Source of the DNA: Sclerotinia nivalis | Lineage: Eukaryota; Ascomycota; Leotiomycetes; Helotiales; Sclerotiniaceae | DNA length: 64,000 bases | Assembly (NCBI GenBank): GCA_029531795.1 | Contig: JAPEIS010000005.1 | Location: forward strand, 2,044,001 to 2,108,000 | Reading direction: 5' to 3' | Shown: in pieces, positions 48,622-59,549 of the stretch | How positions within the stretch are numbered: position 1 is the first letter of the stretch | How the letters are laid out: every line of letters starts with the position of its first letter | Translations under genes and position numbers: made by a program | Notes under the pieces: generated by a model | The model's database searches: none | Seen by the model: only the letters and a program-made list of their open reading frames with translations | What the model was told of the DNA's origin: nothing

Positions 48622-48951
48622 TTCCCGATCTCAATCTTCTTTCAAAGGAAATTTGGTATCATAAAGAATTCGAATCAAAATGTATTCAGAATAATAAGAA
48701 TATTAAGGATTATTAATGTTTTTTATATAACGAAGTTTTTCATTACGATAATGAAAACAGAGAAACATTTCAATTCCATAATTATTGATAGATTGAACAA
48801 AAAGAATCTATTCGAAACATTTTCGAATAGAAGATAAGAATTTCTTAATTTTGAAGAAAAATATAATAAGAAAAGAGAATTTTGTACTTTTCTTCAGAAT
48901 ATAACCCCGTCTTATAAACTTAAGATAAACTTTAATCTAAATGAGGGATAA

Positions 48952-49437
48952 TATTATGATTATAGATTTTATAATAATCGATCGTATAAATATATATTAT
49001 AATTTGATTGAATTAGTATAAGATTAAGATGATTATAGAAATAAATAAGTATAGATTATATTAATATCAGATCATATAATAAAATATTAAAGTTTCGAAA
49101 ACTCTCAATGCTTTTAGAGCATTAAGGTTTCGAAGGCTCCCAGCGCTTCTGGAGTATTGGAGTTTCGAGGGTTCCCAACGCTCCTAAAGCTTTGAAACTT
49201 TGAGGGCTTCTAGAGTTCCTGAATACAAAGGTCTATATAAGCAGGACGGATTCTCTTATTTGTAGAGCTTCGTACTCAAAAACAATCATTAGTTTAAATA
49301 CTATAATTACTATATAATATAATCATTACATTTTTATTCTTACTAAGTCTTTGTTTGATCTTTAGTAGAAACCACCACAGCCTTTCTATAAGCCCCTTGA
49401 TCACTTCTTAGTGATAAAGGATTGTAGCGGCGTAACA
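48952..49437 (+). repeat. right LTR of Element A
   Basis: 486 bases, same length as the left copy, ending GCGTAACA and followed by the ATAAG duplication. Confidence 0.92.
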
Positions 49438-49985
49438 ATAAGCTAATGAGCTATTGTTTTCGTTAAAATATTATATATATAATCGATATTTTGTTATTAT
49501 ATATTTCTCTAGATTAATAATCATTTTAGATATTATCTTCAATATTATTCGTCATTAGATTATACGATATAATTTATTTATTAAAGTGTTCAATAAAGTC
49601 TATATTAATAATATTGTTTGATTCAATATATAGAATTTTTTTTCGAAAATGAGATCATCAATAATAGATTTATACAGACCTTTATATATATAAATATTCG
49701 ATATAATTCAGGTATTTCTAAAGAAGTTCTAATAGAGATAATGAATTCACTTTTGATTACGGATTCCGATATTATTAATCTTGAGAAATACTTCAAGCAA
49801 TTATATATTAAGATCAAATGGAATTATAAGTTTATAAATATATACTACAAACGATTAGAAAACAGTATAATAATCTTCGATAGAAAATTATAAATATCAG
49901 AAAAAACTTGAAAACCGAAATTGAAAAGAAATTTAGAAAAGATTATTTCTTTCGTATTTATAATGAAATGATAAAAAAGCAATTA
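49438..49985 (-). other. continuation of the element G' relic
   Basis: Sequence on the far side of Element A, contiguous with 13155-13195 once A is removed. Extremely AT-rich. A 91-codon plus-strand frame (49618-49893) shows no family resemblance. Confidence 0.4.
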
Positions 49986-50198
49986 TGTCACGGGGTCCCC
50001 GTATAAAATATACGGAGACCGCTCGATTTTCGATCTATAAGGATCGGCCCTCGATTATATATAGACTAGCTTCTATCGGGGCTAGCACTATATATAAATG
50101 TATTTAAGGAACTGTTCTTTCTGTAAAATCGTAGCTTTTTGATCTATATCTTATTAATAAAAGTTATACCTGTTATTCTGTCTACCGCCTCCATGATA
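49986..50198 (+). mobile_element. third solo LTR, family D (213 bp)
   Basis: Plus orientation, perfect 5-base duplication AATTA (49981-49985 and 50199-50203). More RIP-altered than the copies at 12686 and 12942. Confidence 0.92.
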
Positions 50199-50203
50199 AA
50201 TTA

Positions 50204-50690
50204 TATAAATAAATCGATAAAATTATAAAGAATAAAGAAAATTATATATCGATTATCCAATATCAATTCAATAAAAGATATCAATTACAAAGTATTCTAT
50301 ACGATTTCTCCAAGGATTTATTTCCTTAAAATATCGTTTTTCGAAAGATTTCTGCTATCAATCTTATAATTGTTTTGGCCTCTCGACAAGAGTTGCAGAT
50401 TCGTAAACTATAATTAATCTTAGTCTTCAAGAATATCGATAAAAAAACATTTACACTGGATCCTTTCTCACTATCTGATAAATTTTCCTATAGTTTGTAT
50501 AAAGATCCAATATATCATTTGTATTGGAAATGAATGACTTTCTTATAAGCAACGAATATATTCCTTTAATCGGGTATCGTATATATAGAATTATATCGAA
50601 AACGTTTATCATTTGCGCAACCGATTTGTATATGGAATGTTTGTTTGCAATCACTCTATATGTAGAACTGAAAAAGTGATTCTCGATAGT
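50204..50690. other. AT-rich relic without recognisable content
   Basis: A 67-codon minus-strand frame (50451-50654) has no recognisable motif. Probably decayed transposon. Confidence 0.4.
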
Positions 50691-51445
50691 TTAATACATT
50701 TTAAAAATCATATAGCCCGAATCCATAGGATTGAGTTTCGACCCTAAGAAAAAGGGCTACTTATTATATTATCGCCAGCTTCAAATAACTGAACATTCTG
50801 GTATCTCTCGTTTTACATCAGACCTCTTCATAATTATAAGACTGGGGTAGAGGGAAATCTACATGGGCTATTACCAAGTTGGAGTCTAAAAAGAACTTCG
50901 TATCTGCTATTTGCAAAGCAAGGTAAGTATACCTACAATGCTATCCCATGATATAATGCTGGATTTGATAAAATATAAGGAACTTACATTAATAATCAAC
51001 AATGTATCATATATTTGATTGCTAGAACGGAGGCTTGAATTAATAATTGACATAGGGTATAAAAGGTTAGACTTCCTACAGTATTTCAAAAATCATATAC
51101 GAGCTGTGCATGGCATCAGCCTTCGACCTTGACTTGATGGCCTCTGTTATTTTGCTTATTATACTTCTTGATCACCCTACAAAGTAATGAATAATCTCAG
51201 CAATACCAATAGCCTCTTCGAGCTGGCATAGCCAATAGACCTCCAAGGACTCTCTGCAGCTAAGTGAGGCTTCCATTGCGATCTAACAGCTGTACTATCG
51301 TATCAAATATAAGAAGATGGATTCTCTTTTTTCAAATTTCAATCAAACTTTTTTCCTTTTCTTTTCAATCTTTGTATTTATTTCAAGATGTCATCAAAAA
51401 ACACCAATCTAGATATAGAGTCTCGGAGGAGGTTGATCGGATAAT
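50691..51445. other. island of near-normal composition, unidentified
   Basis: About 750 bases with clearly more G+C than either flank. All frames have several stops. Towards the right end a T/C-rich stretch (51325-51385) precedes an ATG at 51388 with an 18-codon frame that runs back into AT-rich DNA, as if a leader and gene start had been cut off. It could be a late insertion or an unmutated host remnant. I recognise no family. Confidence 0.4.
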
Positions 51446-51944
51446 AATAAATAATATAATAATAATACTATAATATTATTTATTATAATAGTGGAAGACT
51501 TAGTCGTGTTTAGCTTAGGAGTGATCGAATATATGAATATTGAAGTCAGAATTGTATATATATTGAATATTGAATTTTATCTATTTGCTTTTTCGAAGAA
51601 TTCTTTGAAGAAGATCTTCGTATTTATAGATTTTAATGAGATTCTACACTATTCTATGATTATAAATAAGATCGATTTAAATCGAATCTTATAGAATAAT
51701 TTTATATAATAAAAGGAAATAATAATCAATAGTATTCAATCTGAGAATAAGAAAATTCTATATGCTTCCATTTCATTCTATTCCATTATAAATCATTCTG
51801 ATATGATATATGATCGAAATTTTACATAATAATAAAATTTAATAATATAAAATCATATTATTAATATATCACGTGATCATATAACCATTGGTTCGGTAAA
51901 TATTATTAAGTGATTTAATAACTTATTAGGAATTCTCACAATCA
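51446..51944. other. AT-rich sequence, nothing recognised
   Basis: A 67-codon plus-strand frame (51491-51694) has no visible motif. No repeats matched elsewhere in the window. Confidence 0.4.
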
Positions 51945-52683
51945 ATCAAATCGACCAATATATTATAACTTACATTCATTTCTTCACATCAATTGATCAA
52001 TACAATTAAAATGATCAACTTTATCCAAATGATCAATATTCGGAGTGACCAATATGATCAATAGGTCAATCTTATCGATGTAGTCGTGAAATGGTCAATT
52101 TGATCAAATTTGGTCAATTTGATCAATTTGATCAATATAATCAATTAATCGACCAAATTGAACTATGCTACCAATTTCAATCGGAATCGCTCGAAATCGA
52201 TACTCATACATTATCAAGATCTATACTTTATACCTGATCAATCATTACTCTTTATAATCTTTTCTTATTGTTACAGATCGATTCTCGATCTGGGAGGTGT
52301 ATCATAAGTAATCATATATTATCTAAATCATATATAAATGATCTATGATCAATACATTATTGTTTTTCTACGTCATTTATATCGTACGATTATTGTATGT
52401 TTTCTTACATCATTCGTATTTAGACTATTCTAAATCCTTGGTTATCCTTACGATTAATCAAGATGATCCTGATATGATATAATTAGAAATCATACTTCAA
52501 TGATACATCTCATCAGATAGATAACGAAGATCTAGTTTATATATACGACCCTCGATTGTGAGGATCGAGGGCAAGTCATTGAACAAGTTCTCATTCAATT
52601 AGTTATTTAATTTTATTATTTCAATAGAACCATCTTCTCCCTGATCCTTTCAACGTGCTCTGTGATCATACTATCTCGTGATA
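51945..52683 (+). mobile_element. Element E: 3' end of a copia element related to B
   Basis: Matches the TGATCAA-rich 3' untranslated tail of Element B (45110-45424), then a purine tract CTGGGAGGTG and an LTR (52300-52683, 384 bases). That LTR shares its start, its middle and its end (CTATCTCGTGATA) with the 358-base LTR of B. The rest of the element is missing. It is less RIP-altered than the B copy. Confidence 0.82.
52300..52683 (+). repeat. LTR of Element E
   Basis: 384 bases, a longer variant of the Element B LTR. Contains a GC-rich inverted repeat around CCCTCGATTGTGAGGATCGAGGG. Confidence 0.82.
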
Positions 52684-52755
52684 CAAACCCAATAGAAAAT
52701 CAAAATATATAGAACTAGAAATAATCATCAAACAAATCAAAATACAGATTATATC

Positions 52756-52918
52756 TATCACGGTGAGGGAAAAGGTATGTGTAGGGTTGATCTATAGTTG
52801 TACTACGAGGAGAAGAAGAAGGTCAAGGAGATGACCTGACTATATAGAAGTGAGTACATACATGTGTGCCTAAAGCACACATGATCATATACAGGTAAAA
52901 GGGGATGAACCTATAACA
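52756..52918 (-). repeat. 3' LTR of Element F1
   Basis: 163 bases. Contains the inverted repeat CATGTGTGCC...GGCACACATG (one mismatch in this copy) and a TATATAG box. Confidence 0.88.
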
Positions 52919-53335
52919 GTACCCCCTCTTTAAGAAATCCATTTGATCTTAAATGAACGTTAAAAAAATAAAGAAAAATAAAGAAAAAACATAGGTCCCT
53001 TCCCTCAATTAGATTCCCGAATCAAAAACATATGATATCCCTCAATGTGTAATATTCCAAACGCTATATCCCCTATTATAATAATATATAATATACTTTT
53101 AAACGAAACGAATAGTCTTAATGCGAATGGATCTTCGTAGAGTAAACGTAGCAATCTTATCGTATAACTTCGATTGCAAATTCTGTAGTTCCGGTTGCAA
53201 TATAGTAGTATCGGAGTATTTTAGAATTCAAGCTAATGGTTTTGGTTTCTTTGGGTGAAAACGATGATATTTGATAAGAATTTTCTTGTTATCTTTTAAA
53301 TCATTAATTGGTTGCCAAGTTGGTGTGTAGTATTT

Positions 53336-56300
53336 CTATTTGACTAAATAATAATAATCATTTTTATTATAATTATCTAGAACTCTTTCAAATATCCATT
53401 TTTGAACAGGTTCATTTTCATTATTGTTCCGCTCCAAAACTCTATCCTGTGTAATCAGGGATTCTGATTCGTTAATCGTTGTTTGAACCGGGAAATGAGG
53501 ATTATTATGAGTTAGAAATAAAAAAGAATAATAGAAAACAAGAAAGATTTTAATGTTTTCAAACAATTGAATAAAGCAAGTATAGAGATAAACCTTGATA
53601 ATCTTGTAAAAGCCGATCCATTTATCATTTAGTTTTTTTGTTTTACACAAGATTTTCATATTCTTAATATTAATATAGACTTTTTGATCAATTGTGTAGC
53701 GAAATAAATCAAAACGATGATAATTAGTATAGTTCTCATAAATAACAATTGTCTATTATATAAAAATGCAAAGTTGCTTCAAGATATATTCTATACGATC
53801 TGTAATCCGATTATTTTTAAAGAATTCCCGTTTTTGTATTAGAATTATATTCGATGGGCAAGATTTATTAGGTTTAATATCTAAATGCGGATTAAAGCTA
53901 TAATTGACAAAGAAAAACGAGCAACCAATCGTTTTAGAAATTATATTATTAAACATAAACTCGGTTAAGGGTAGCTAATCCAATTAATTATCTTGATAGT
54001 AATTAACAAAAGCTTGTAAATACTACTCCAGAATTGAATTAATACGTTCGATCTGATTATCTATTTGAGGATGAAAAGCTGAAGAGTACTTTAAGGTAAT
54101 TTCCAATTGCTTCGAGAGTTGTAATCAGAATCCTGATACAAATTATATTCCCCAATCGGAAATGATATTGTCCGGAAATCTATGAAGTGTATAAATACAG
54201 TTGATGAAGGTATCGATTAGTTCTTCTGTTGTTAATATATATGTATCGATGAAATATCTCATTTTGGTTAGCCTGCAGACTACCACCAAAATATATTTAT
54301 AGGTAGAATTATAACGAGTATAGTCTGGAAGCAGCGTAATATAGTCGATTGAGATATCAGATTACACGCGAAAAGGGATAGGCAGTGATTTCAAAAATCC
54401 GGGAGACGTCGATTTAGATGACTTGATGCAAATACAAAGTTCGTAGATCTTTATATAGAACGCGATTTCCAAATATATATTAGATTATCAATATATACAA
54501 AAAACAAGATCGATCGTTTTAGTTCGATCAGGATAACCAGTAGGATCAGAAGAATGAATCCAATAGATAATTTGGAGCTTGAGTTTATCGTTTAATGGAA
54601 CCCAAAGCTTATCCCGATAATAAATTCTATTATTTTGGACCGAATAATCCTATATAGCAATCCGAAAAGTCTTACGATGCTTCTTTGGCTATTTAATCAT
54701 TGATAGATTGTTAAAAGTAGAGATAAGTTGATTTGCGATATTGGATCTAGTATATACTACATCGATTAAAGTATTAATTAGTTGATCGTAAAATGGTATT
54801 ATTGTTTTTATTGGTACCAAATCGATATACCCAATCAAATCCTTATAAAGATCGATATCAAAACGGTTCTGGGGGAGGATAATATATTTTCGATTCTTTA
54901 GATGCTCATTATTTGGATCAGAGCGATACGATTGATCTTTGTGTTTTCTGTTGAGTGTATCTGGTTGAATAGTTTTGTTTTTTGGTTGATAAATTATACA
55001 AAAATTATATTGAGATAGAAATTCGAATTGTTGCATTTATTATTGATTGAGGGCTTTTGTAGTTATAAAATATTCGAGGTTCTTATGATCAATGAAAATC
55101 TCGAATTCCTTTTGTGAATCTTGGAATTTCGGGTGTTATTCTTTTATTGCTTTGATAATAGCAAGTAGTTTTTTATTATAGATCTCATAATTATATTCTG
55201 TTGTTGTATACTTAGATGAAAAATAAGTGATCGAATACAAAACATTATTATTATTGTATTGCGAAAGAACTCTTTTTAAGGTTCAATTGGAAATATCGGT
55301 TTCCAAAACAGTTTTTCGTTTGTAATCGAAATATATCAAAACCGGTACTATTGTAAAAGCCTTTTTTAAAATGTCAAAAGTCTTTATATGATTTGTAGTT
55401 CATTTTTATATAATATTCTTTTGCAAAAGATTGTTGAGAGAATGATAAATCTTTGAAAAATCTTTTATAAAACGTTAATAGAAGTTAACGAAGCCAAGAA
55501 ATCGTTGTAAATCCTTTATATACAAAAACAACTCCCAAAATGTAATAACTATGATTTTTTCTTGATTTATTTCGATACTTTCGATTATAATAATAAAACC
55601 CAAATACTTTGTTTTTATAGTTTCGAATTTACATTTGTTGATATCAATCTGTAATCCAACATCCATTAGCTTTTGAATCATTTGACAAATATACTCTTTA
55701 TACTCTACAGGATTATCAGAATAGATTAAGATATCATCGAGATATACAATATAATACTTATCCAATTCATCGAAAAATATATAATTAATATAATATTGGA
55801 ACGATATAGATATATTGCAAAAGCCAAAAGGTATAACTAAAGATTCAAAAAGATCAAAACAAATGATAAACATAGTTTTCTATTTATCTCCTTCAACGAT
55901 TCGCAACTTGTTGAATATTACAATGATATCAAGTTTGGTATAAATTTTTGTATTACAAAAAGCATTTAGTATTTCGCAAATGATAAACAATAAATAATAA
56001 TTCTTTATAATAACATTATTGAATCCTCGATAATCTTGACAAATACAAACCCCTTTTCCAGGTTTGGCAATTAATAACAAAGGAGAAACATACCGCAACC
56101 TCGATTCCCGAATGAACTTTTTGGAAAGATTATCATCAAACTATTTGTATACCACTACCAACTCCATTAACAATAGAAAACGATTTTTGAAGTAAAGTAA
56201 CTCTTTACCAAATATCAATTCAATCTTATAATCCCAGACTCGGCGAAATAACAGCCTATCGATATAGTGTAGAAGAAAAACGAGAAGTTTATCTTGTAAT

Positions 56301-57559
56301 CATATAAGAAGCCTTTATCGTATTTGATCATCACTAAAGGAAAGTTTACTAATTAAAAATTTATCGATATTAGCTTCAGAAATCTTCTACAAATGGAATG
56401 ATTTATAACAATTGTATACAAAATCATAAAGTTGTGGCGGAGTTTTAAAGAGTATCTCTATTACATCACTTTGTCTTTATAAAATCGATTGAAAATTCTT
56501 TTTTATAAGCATCGAGAACAATGTAGCCTGTTGTAGATGATCTTATTCAATAGTTTTCTATATAACATCCAATTCATCCTATATCAATTGAATAACCCGA
56601 ACGTTATCTTGTTAATAAAACGAAACAAAACTAAAAATTTACAATCAATGAATATCATTTATATTTGAGTTTGTACCCTTGTAAACGAATATAAAGAGTT
56701 CCTCAACAAAAAATAAAAGCAAACGGGTTTTTAGATTATAAACAAAGCAACATCGACTTGCAATCTTCAAAATCGACTTTGAACACAGACAATTGAAAAT
56801 CATCTATACCTGATTATTTGATTCTTTACAACACTTTATTCAATAATGATTCACATCAGACATCAAACTTTACTGAAATTCGAAATCAACAAAAGAATCG
56901 TTAGATTATAATATATAACCTTCATCCGGTATCTCTTCGATAGAAGGTTTTTTATAAGGAATTCCTTTAAAAACAGAAAACATTTAAATAAATAGAAAAT
57001 CGGTATCGTCCTTTGAACAATTCTCGATATAAGGAAAATGATATTTATAATCCATATATTTAGCTTTTATATCAAGATTAATAAGGAATTTATTTAAAGG
57101 TTCGATAACATCGATAATCTATTATAAAGTAACTTTTGTTAGATCTTTTTGATCTTTAACTAGAGATAGAATTGTTAATGCACTAACTGGCTCTGAATTA
57201 TAACATACCGAGCAATTGGAAACATAATAGTTTGAAGAGAATATTAAACTTATCTCTATCCAATTGATAATAAAATTATAACATTGTAATCATAATAAAC
57301 TAAAGATTAATAATATCTCTAATGAAAACTGAATAATATAAAAAGACTAATACTCATAATGATCCCTTATAGCGATTTCCATTACAAAATATTCTATAAT
57401 TCTATCGATAATCTTTCTATTAATAAATCGAAATTTACAAGGAAAAGATAAGAATTGTATTTTGATATTATATTTGAAAACAAAAGAACAATTAATAAAA
57501 GCTTCCCCGAAGTATTTATTATCAATAAGACTTATAACAGTAAAAGGATTTTCATACAC
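53336..57559 (-). pseudogene. pol relic of Element F1
   Basis: Protease (about 57559-57200) has Ala-Phe-Ile-Asn in place of Ala-Phe-Ile-Asp. Reverse transcriptase (about 56160-55470) retains an intact Tyr-Leu-Asp-Asp at 55744-55733, the only RT in the window that does. RNase H (about 55330-54960) contains Asp-His-Lys-Asn-Leu-Glu-Tyr-Phe. An integrase follows (about 54680-53960), with Asp-Tyr-Ile-Thr-Leu-Leu-Pro. The C-terminal chromodomain lies at about 53430-53290 (Phe-Glu-Arg-Val-Leu-Asp, then Tyr-Leu-Val-Lys). Stops are fewer than in Elements A and B but still inactivating. The longest open part, 55873-55475, covers the RT palm. Confidence 0.85.
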
Positions 57560-59340
57560 AAAGAATATAATAGTTTTAATAAATAGAGATTTGTTATTTA
57601 TAAAATTGAACTACAATAATTCATATCTATCCATTTTTCGATTTACCTTCTTACCCTTAGTATTCCTCTACGAACGATTTTTCGCAAAAATTAATCTTTT
57701 CCCTATTCGAGACTTTCCTTAATTGAATTGAGTATAGAAATAATCTTTTCTGATTTAATATAGTTTTGCTATTATACCTGATTCAGATATTATTGGTTTT
57801 GTACCCAATTACCAATATATCCTCCTCGAAATCCATTACGACTATTATTAGATCTATTAACGCTTCAGAAAACCAAGACAGCAGTACATTGAATGAGAAC
57901 CAGATTAATTGAAGCGGTAATATTATAATTGAAAAAGACATTAACAGGAATTTGTTTACCAGAAAAAAGATTACTATTGATATTATAAATAATGTAACAA
58001 TCAATCTGAAGATAACCGATCCTACTACAACAATTGTAAGAAACTGCAGGATTAAATTTCTTTTTTTTATTTTACTGATCTTTTTGCTGTTGTTTTTTTT
58101 GCTTCATTATATCAAGATCTATAGGGTCATCATTATTAACAATAGATGCATTACCAGAATTTTTGTTATAATATTCGGCGTTATGAAGATTCTGACTTCA
58201 AATAGAGAATTTCTTTTACCAATTATCAATATTATTAGCAGCGCAAAGGTTCGAATCATCAATGATTAAAGTTCGAAGAGGGATAGTAATCTTTTGCTTT
58301 ATCGTATTAATAATCTTACGGTTAGACTTGTAGCAAAAGTTAATCAGATAAGATAATATAAAGAAGAAAACCGAAAAAGACTTCTTTAAATCTATAAAAA
58401 GTTTATTGAATTTGAATAAAGTTTCCCTTTCAATATCCACAGAGATATATAATTTGTTCAATTTGGTCAAAAACGAAATAGCAGAATCGAAACAAATAGG
58501 ATCGTCAACAAATCTGATGATATTCGTAATGCGCTTTTGTCGTGCTTGACCATCGAGAAGATTAATAGTATGATTAATTTTCTTTTATTCGAAGACAAAG
58601 AATTGTAAATCGATTATCCAATAGAATTGCAAATTCAATTTTTAAGATTGATAGTTCTTTTGGTGGGCAAGAATATTAAATCTTTTGCCTTTAAAAATAA
58701 ATAGGTCCTTTTGAGTTTGGCAAAGAATGGTTGATTTCTGATTAGTAGCAATACCACCGGCGTTTAGTTAAGTTTGCTTGCCGGCCAAGGTACGAAGGAG
58801 TCTGATACTTTTTATTTTGCATTCCTCGATCTTATTTGTTTGAGTAGCAATGTGGATAGCTTGAATAATAAAGCGATCTTCGATGATAAAGAAAATATGA
58901 TTCAGATAAGCAATTTGTTTATCAGAACCGGTAGCGAGGTTTGGTATTACCGGAACATCCAATTCTGCTAGGATTTGTATAATAATAGACCATTGACCGA
59001 AGACTCATTGGGTTCCGGTACAAACTCTCTCGATAGAAGTAGAAATCGTACCATCAGCAAATGTAGAACCAGAAGCTATTGTAAAAAGAATTATAATTAT
59101 ACAAAAGTAATCGATAAAGAAACTACAAAAAATACAATCGCACAAAAACAATCAAAAATAGATATAGAAGTCTACGAATAAATAAAATCGTATAGAAGCA
59201 ATCAGAGATCAAAAGTTGTATAAAGCGAATAAAAAAGCTATACAAGAACAAATAAAAAACACAATTGTACAAAAACAGGCGAATTACAACAGCGCAAAAG
59301 CAATCGAAAACAGATACAGAAGCCTGCAAATGATTTGGCA
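57560..59340 (-). pseudogene. gag relic of Element F1
   Basis: The region between the 5' LTR and the protease shows Gag-like minus-strand coding character in pieces, e.g. 58962-58768 with Asp-Val-Pro-Val-Ile-Pro-Asn and a long helical stretch. A Gly/Arg/Asn-rich part lies at about 57830-57780 (Asn-Gly-Phe-Arg-Gly-Gly), with no CCHC knuckle recognised. The first 300 bases (59340-59090) contain tandem copies of a repeat, each with GATTG(C/T)TTTTG. The frame is broken repeatedly. Confidence 0.55.
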
Positions 59341-59347
59341 AGGCCAA

Positions 59348-59365
59348 ATCACTTTATAAAGTGAT
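59348..59365 (-). promoter_or_regulatory. perfect palindrome in the leader of Element F1
   Basis: ATCACTTTATAAAGTGAT, an 18-base perfect palindrome 26 bases downstream of the 5' LTR of F1. It is framed by GGCC on both sides with two unpaired bases each. In the RNA it would form a hairpin or a kissing dimer near the primer-binding region. Confidence 0.55.
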
Positions 59366-59391
59366 GGGGCCTTTGAAAAGGTAGTACAAAC

Positions 59392-59543
59392 TATCACAGT
59401 AAGGGAAAAGGTATATATAGGGTTGATCTATAATTGTACTACAAAGAGAGGAAGAAGGTCAAGAAGGTGACCTGACTATATAGAAGTGAATGCATGCATG
59501 TGTGCCTAAGGCACACATGATCACGTGCAGGTGAAGGGTAACA
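59392..59543 (-). repeat. 5' LTR of Element F1
   Basis: 152 bases, 11 shorter than the 3' LTR because of a gap near the TGTTA end. Contains the perfect inverted repeat CATGTGTGCC-TAA-GGCACACATG. Confidence 0.85.
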
Positions 59544-59549
59544 ATTCCG

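Larger units (their letters stand above)
13196..49437 (+). mobile_element. Element A: Ty3/gypsy chromovirus, full length but carrying nested insertions
   Basis: Bounded by two 486-base LTRs (13196-13681 and 48952-49437) and a perfect 5-base target duplication ATAAG (13191-13195 and 49438-49442). The order gag, protease, reverse transcriptase, RNase H, integrase, chromodomain is that of Ty3/gypsy. The internal sequence is interrupted by the TRIM at 15188 and by Element B at 16729. Subtracting those leaves about 6.7 kb, a normal size. All coding parts are riddled with RIP-type stops. It sits inside the older element G'. Confidence 0.93.
52756..59543 (-). mobile_element. Element F1: Ty3/gypsy chromovirus, minus orientation
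   Basis: LTRs at 59392-59543 (5', 152 bases) and 52756-52918 (3', 163 bases), with a polypurine tract AAAGAGGGGGTAC directly before the 3' LTR on the coding strand. Internal order on the minus strand is gag, protease, RT, RNase H, integrase, chromodomain. Its 5' LTR abuts the middle of a related element, F2, in opposite orientation. No clear target duplication (ATATC and ATTCC at the borders). Many stops. Confidence 0.88.

Noticed and set aside
57952..58269. 105-codon plus-strand hydrophobic frame
   Set aside because: Lies opposite the gag relic of F1; Ile/Phe-rich composition is the reverse of an Asn/Lys-rich coding strand.
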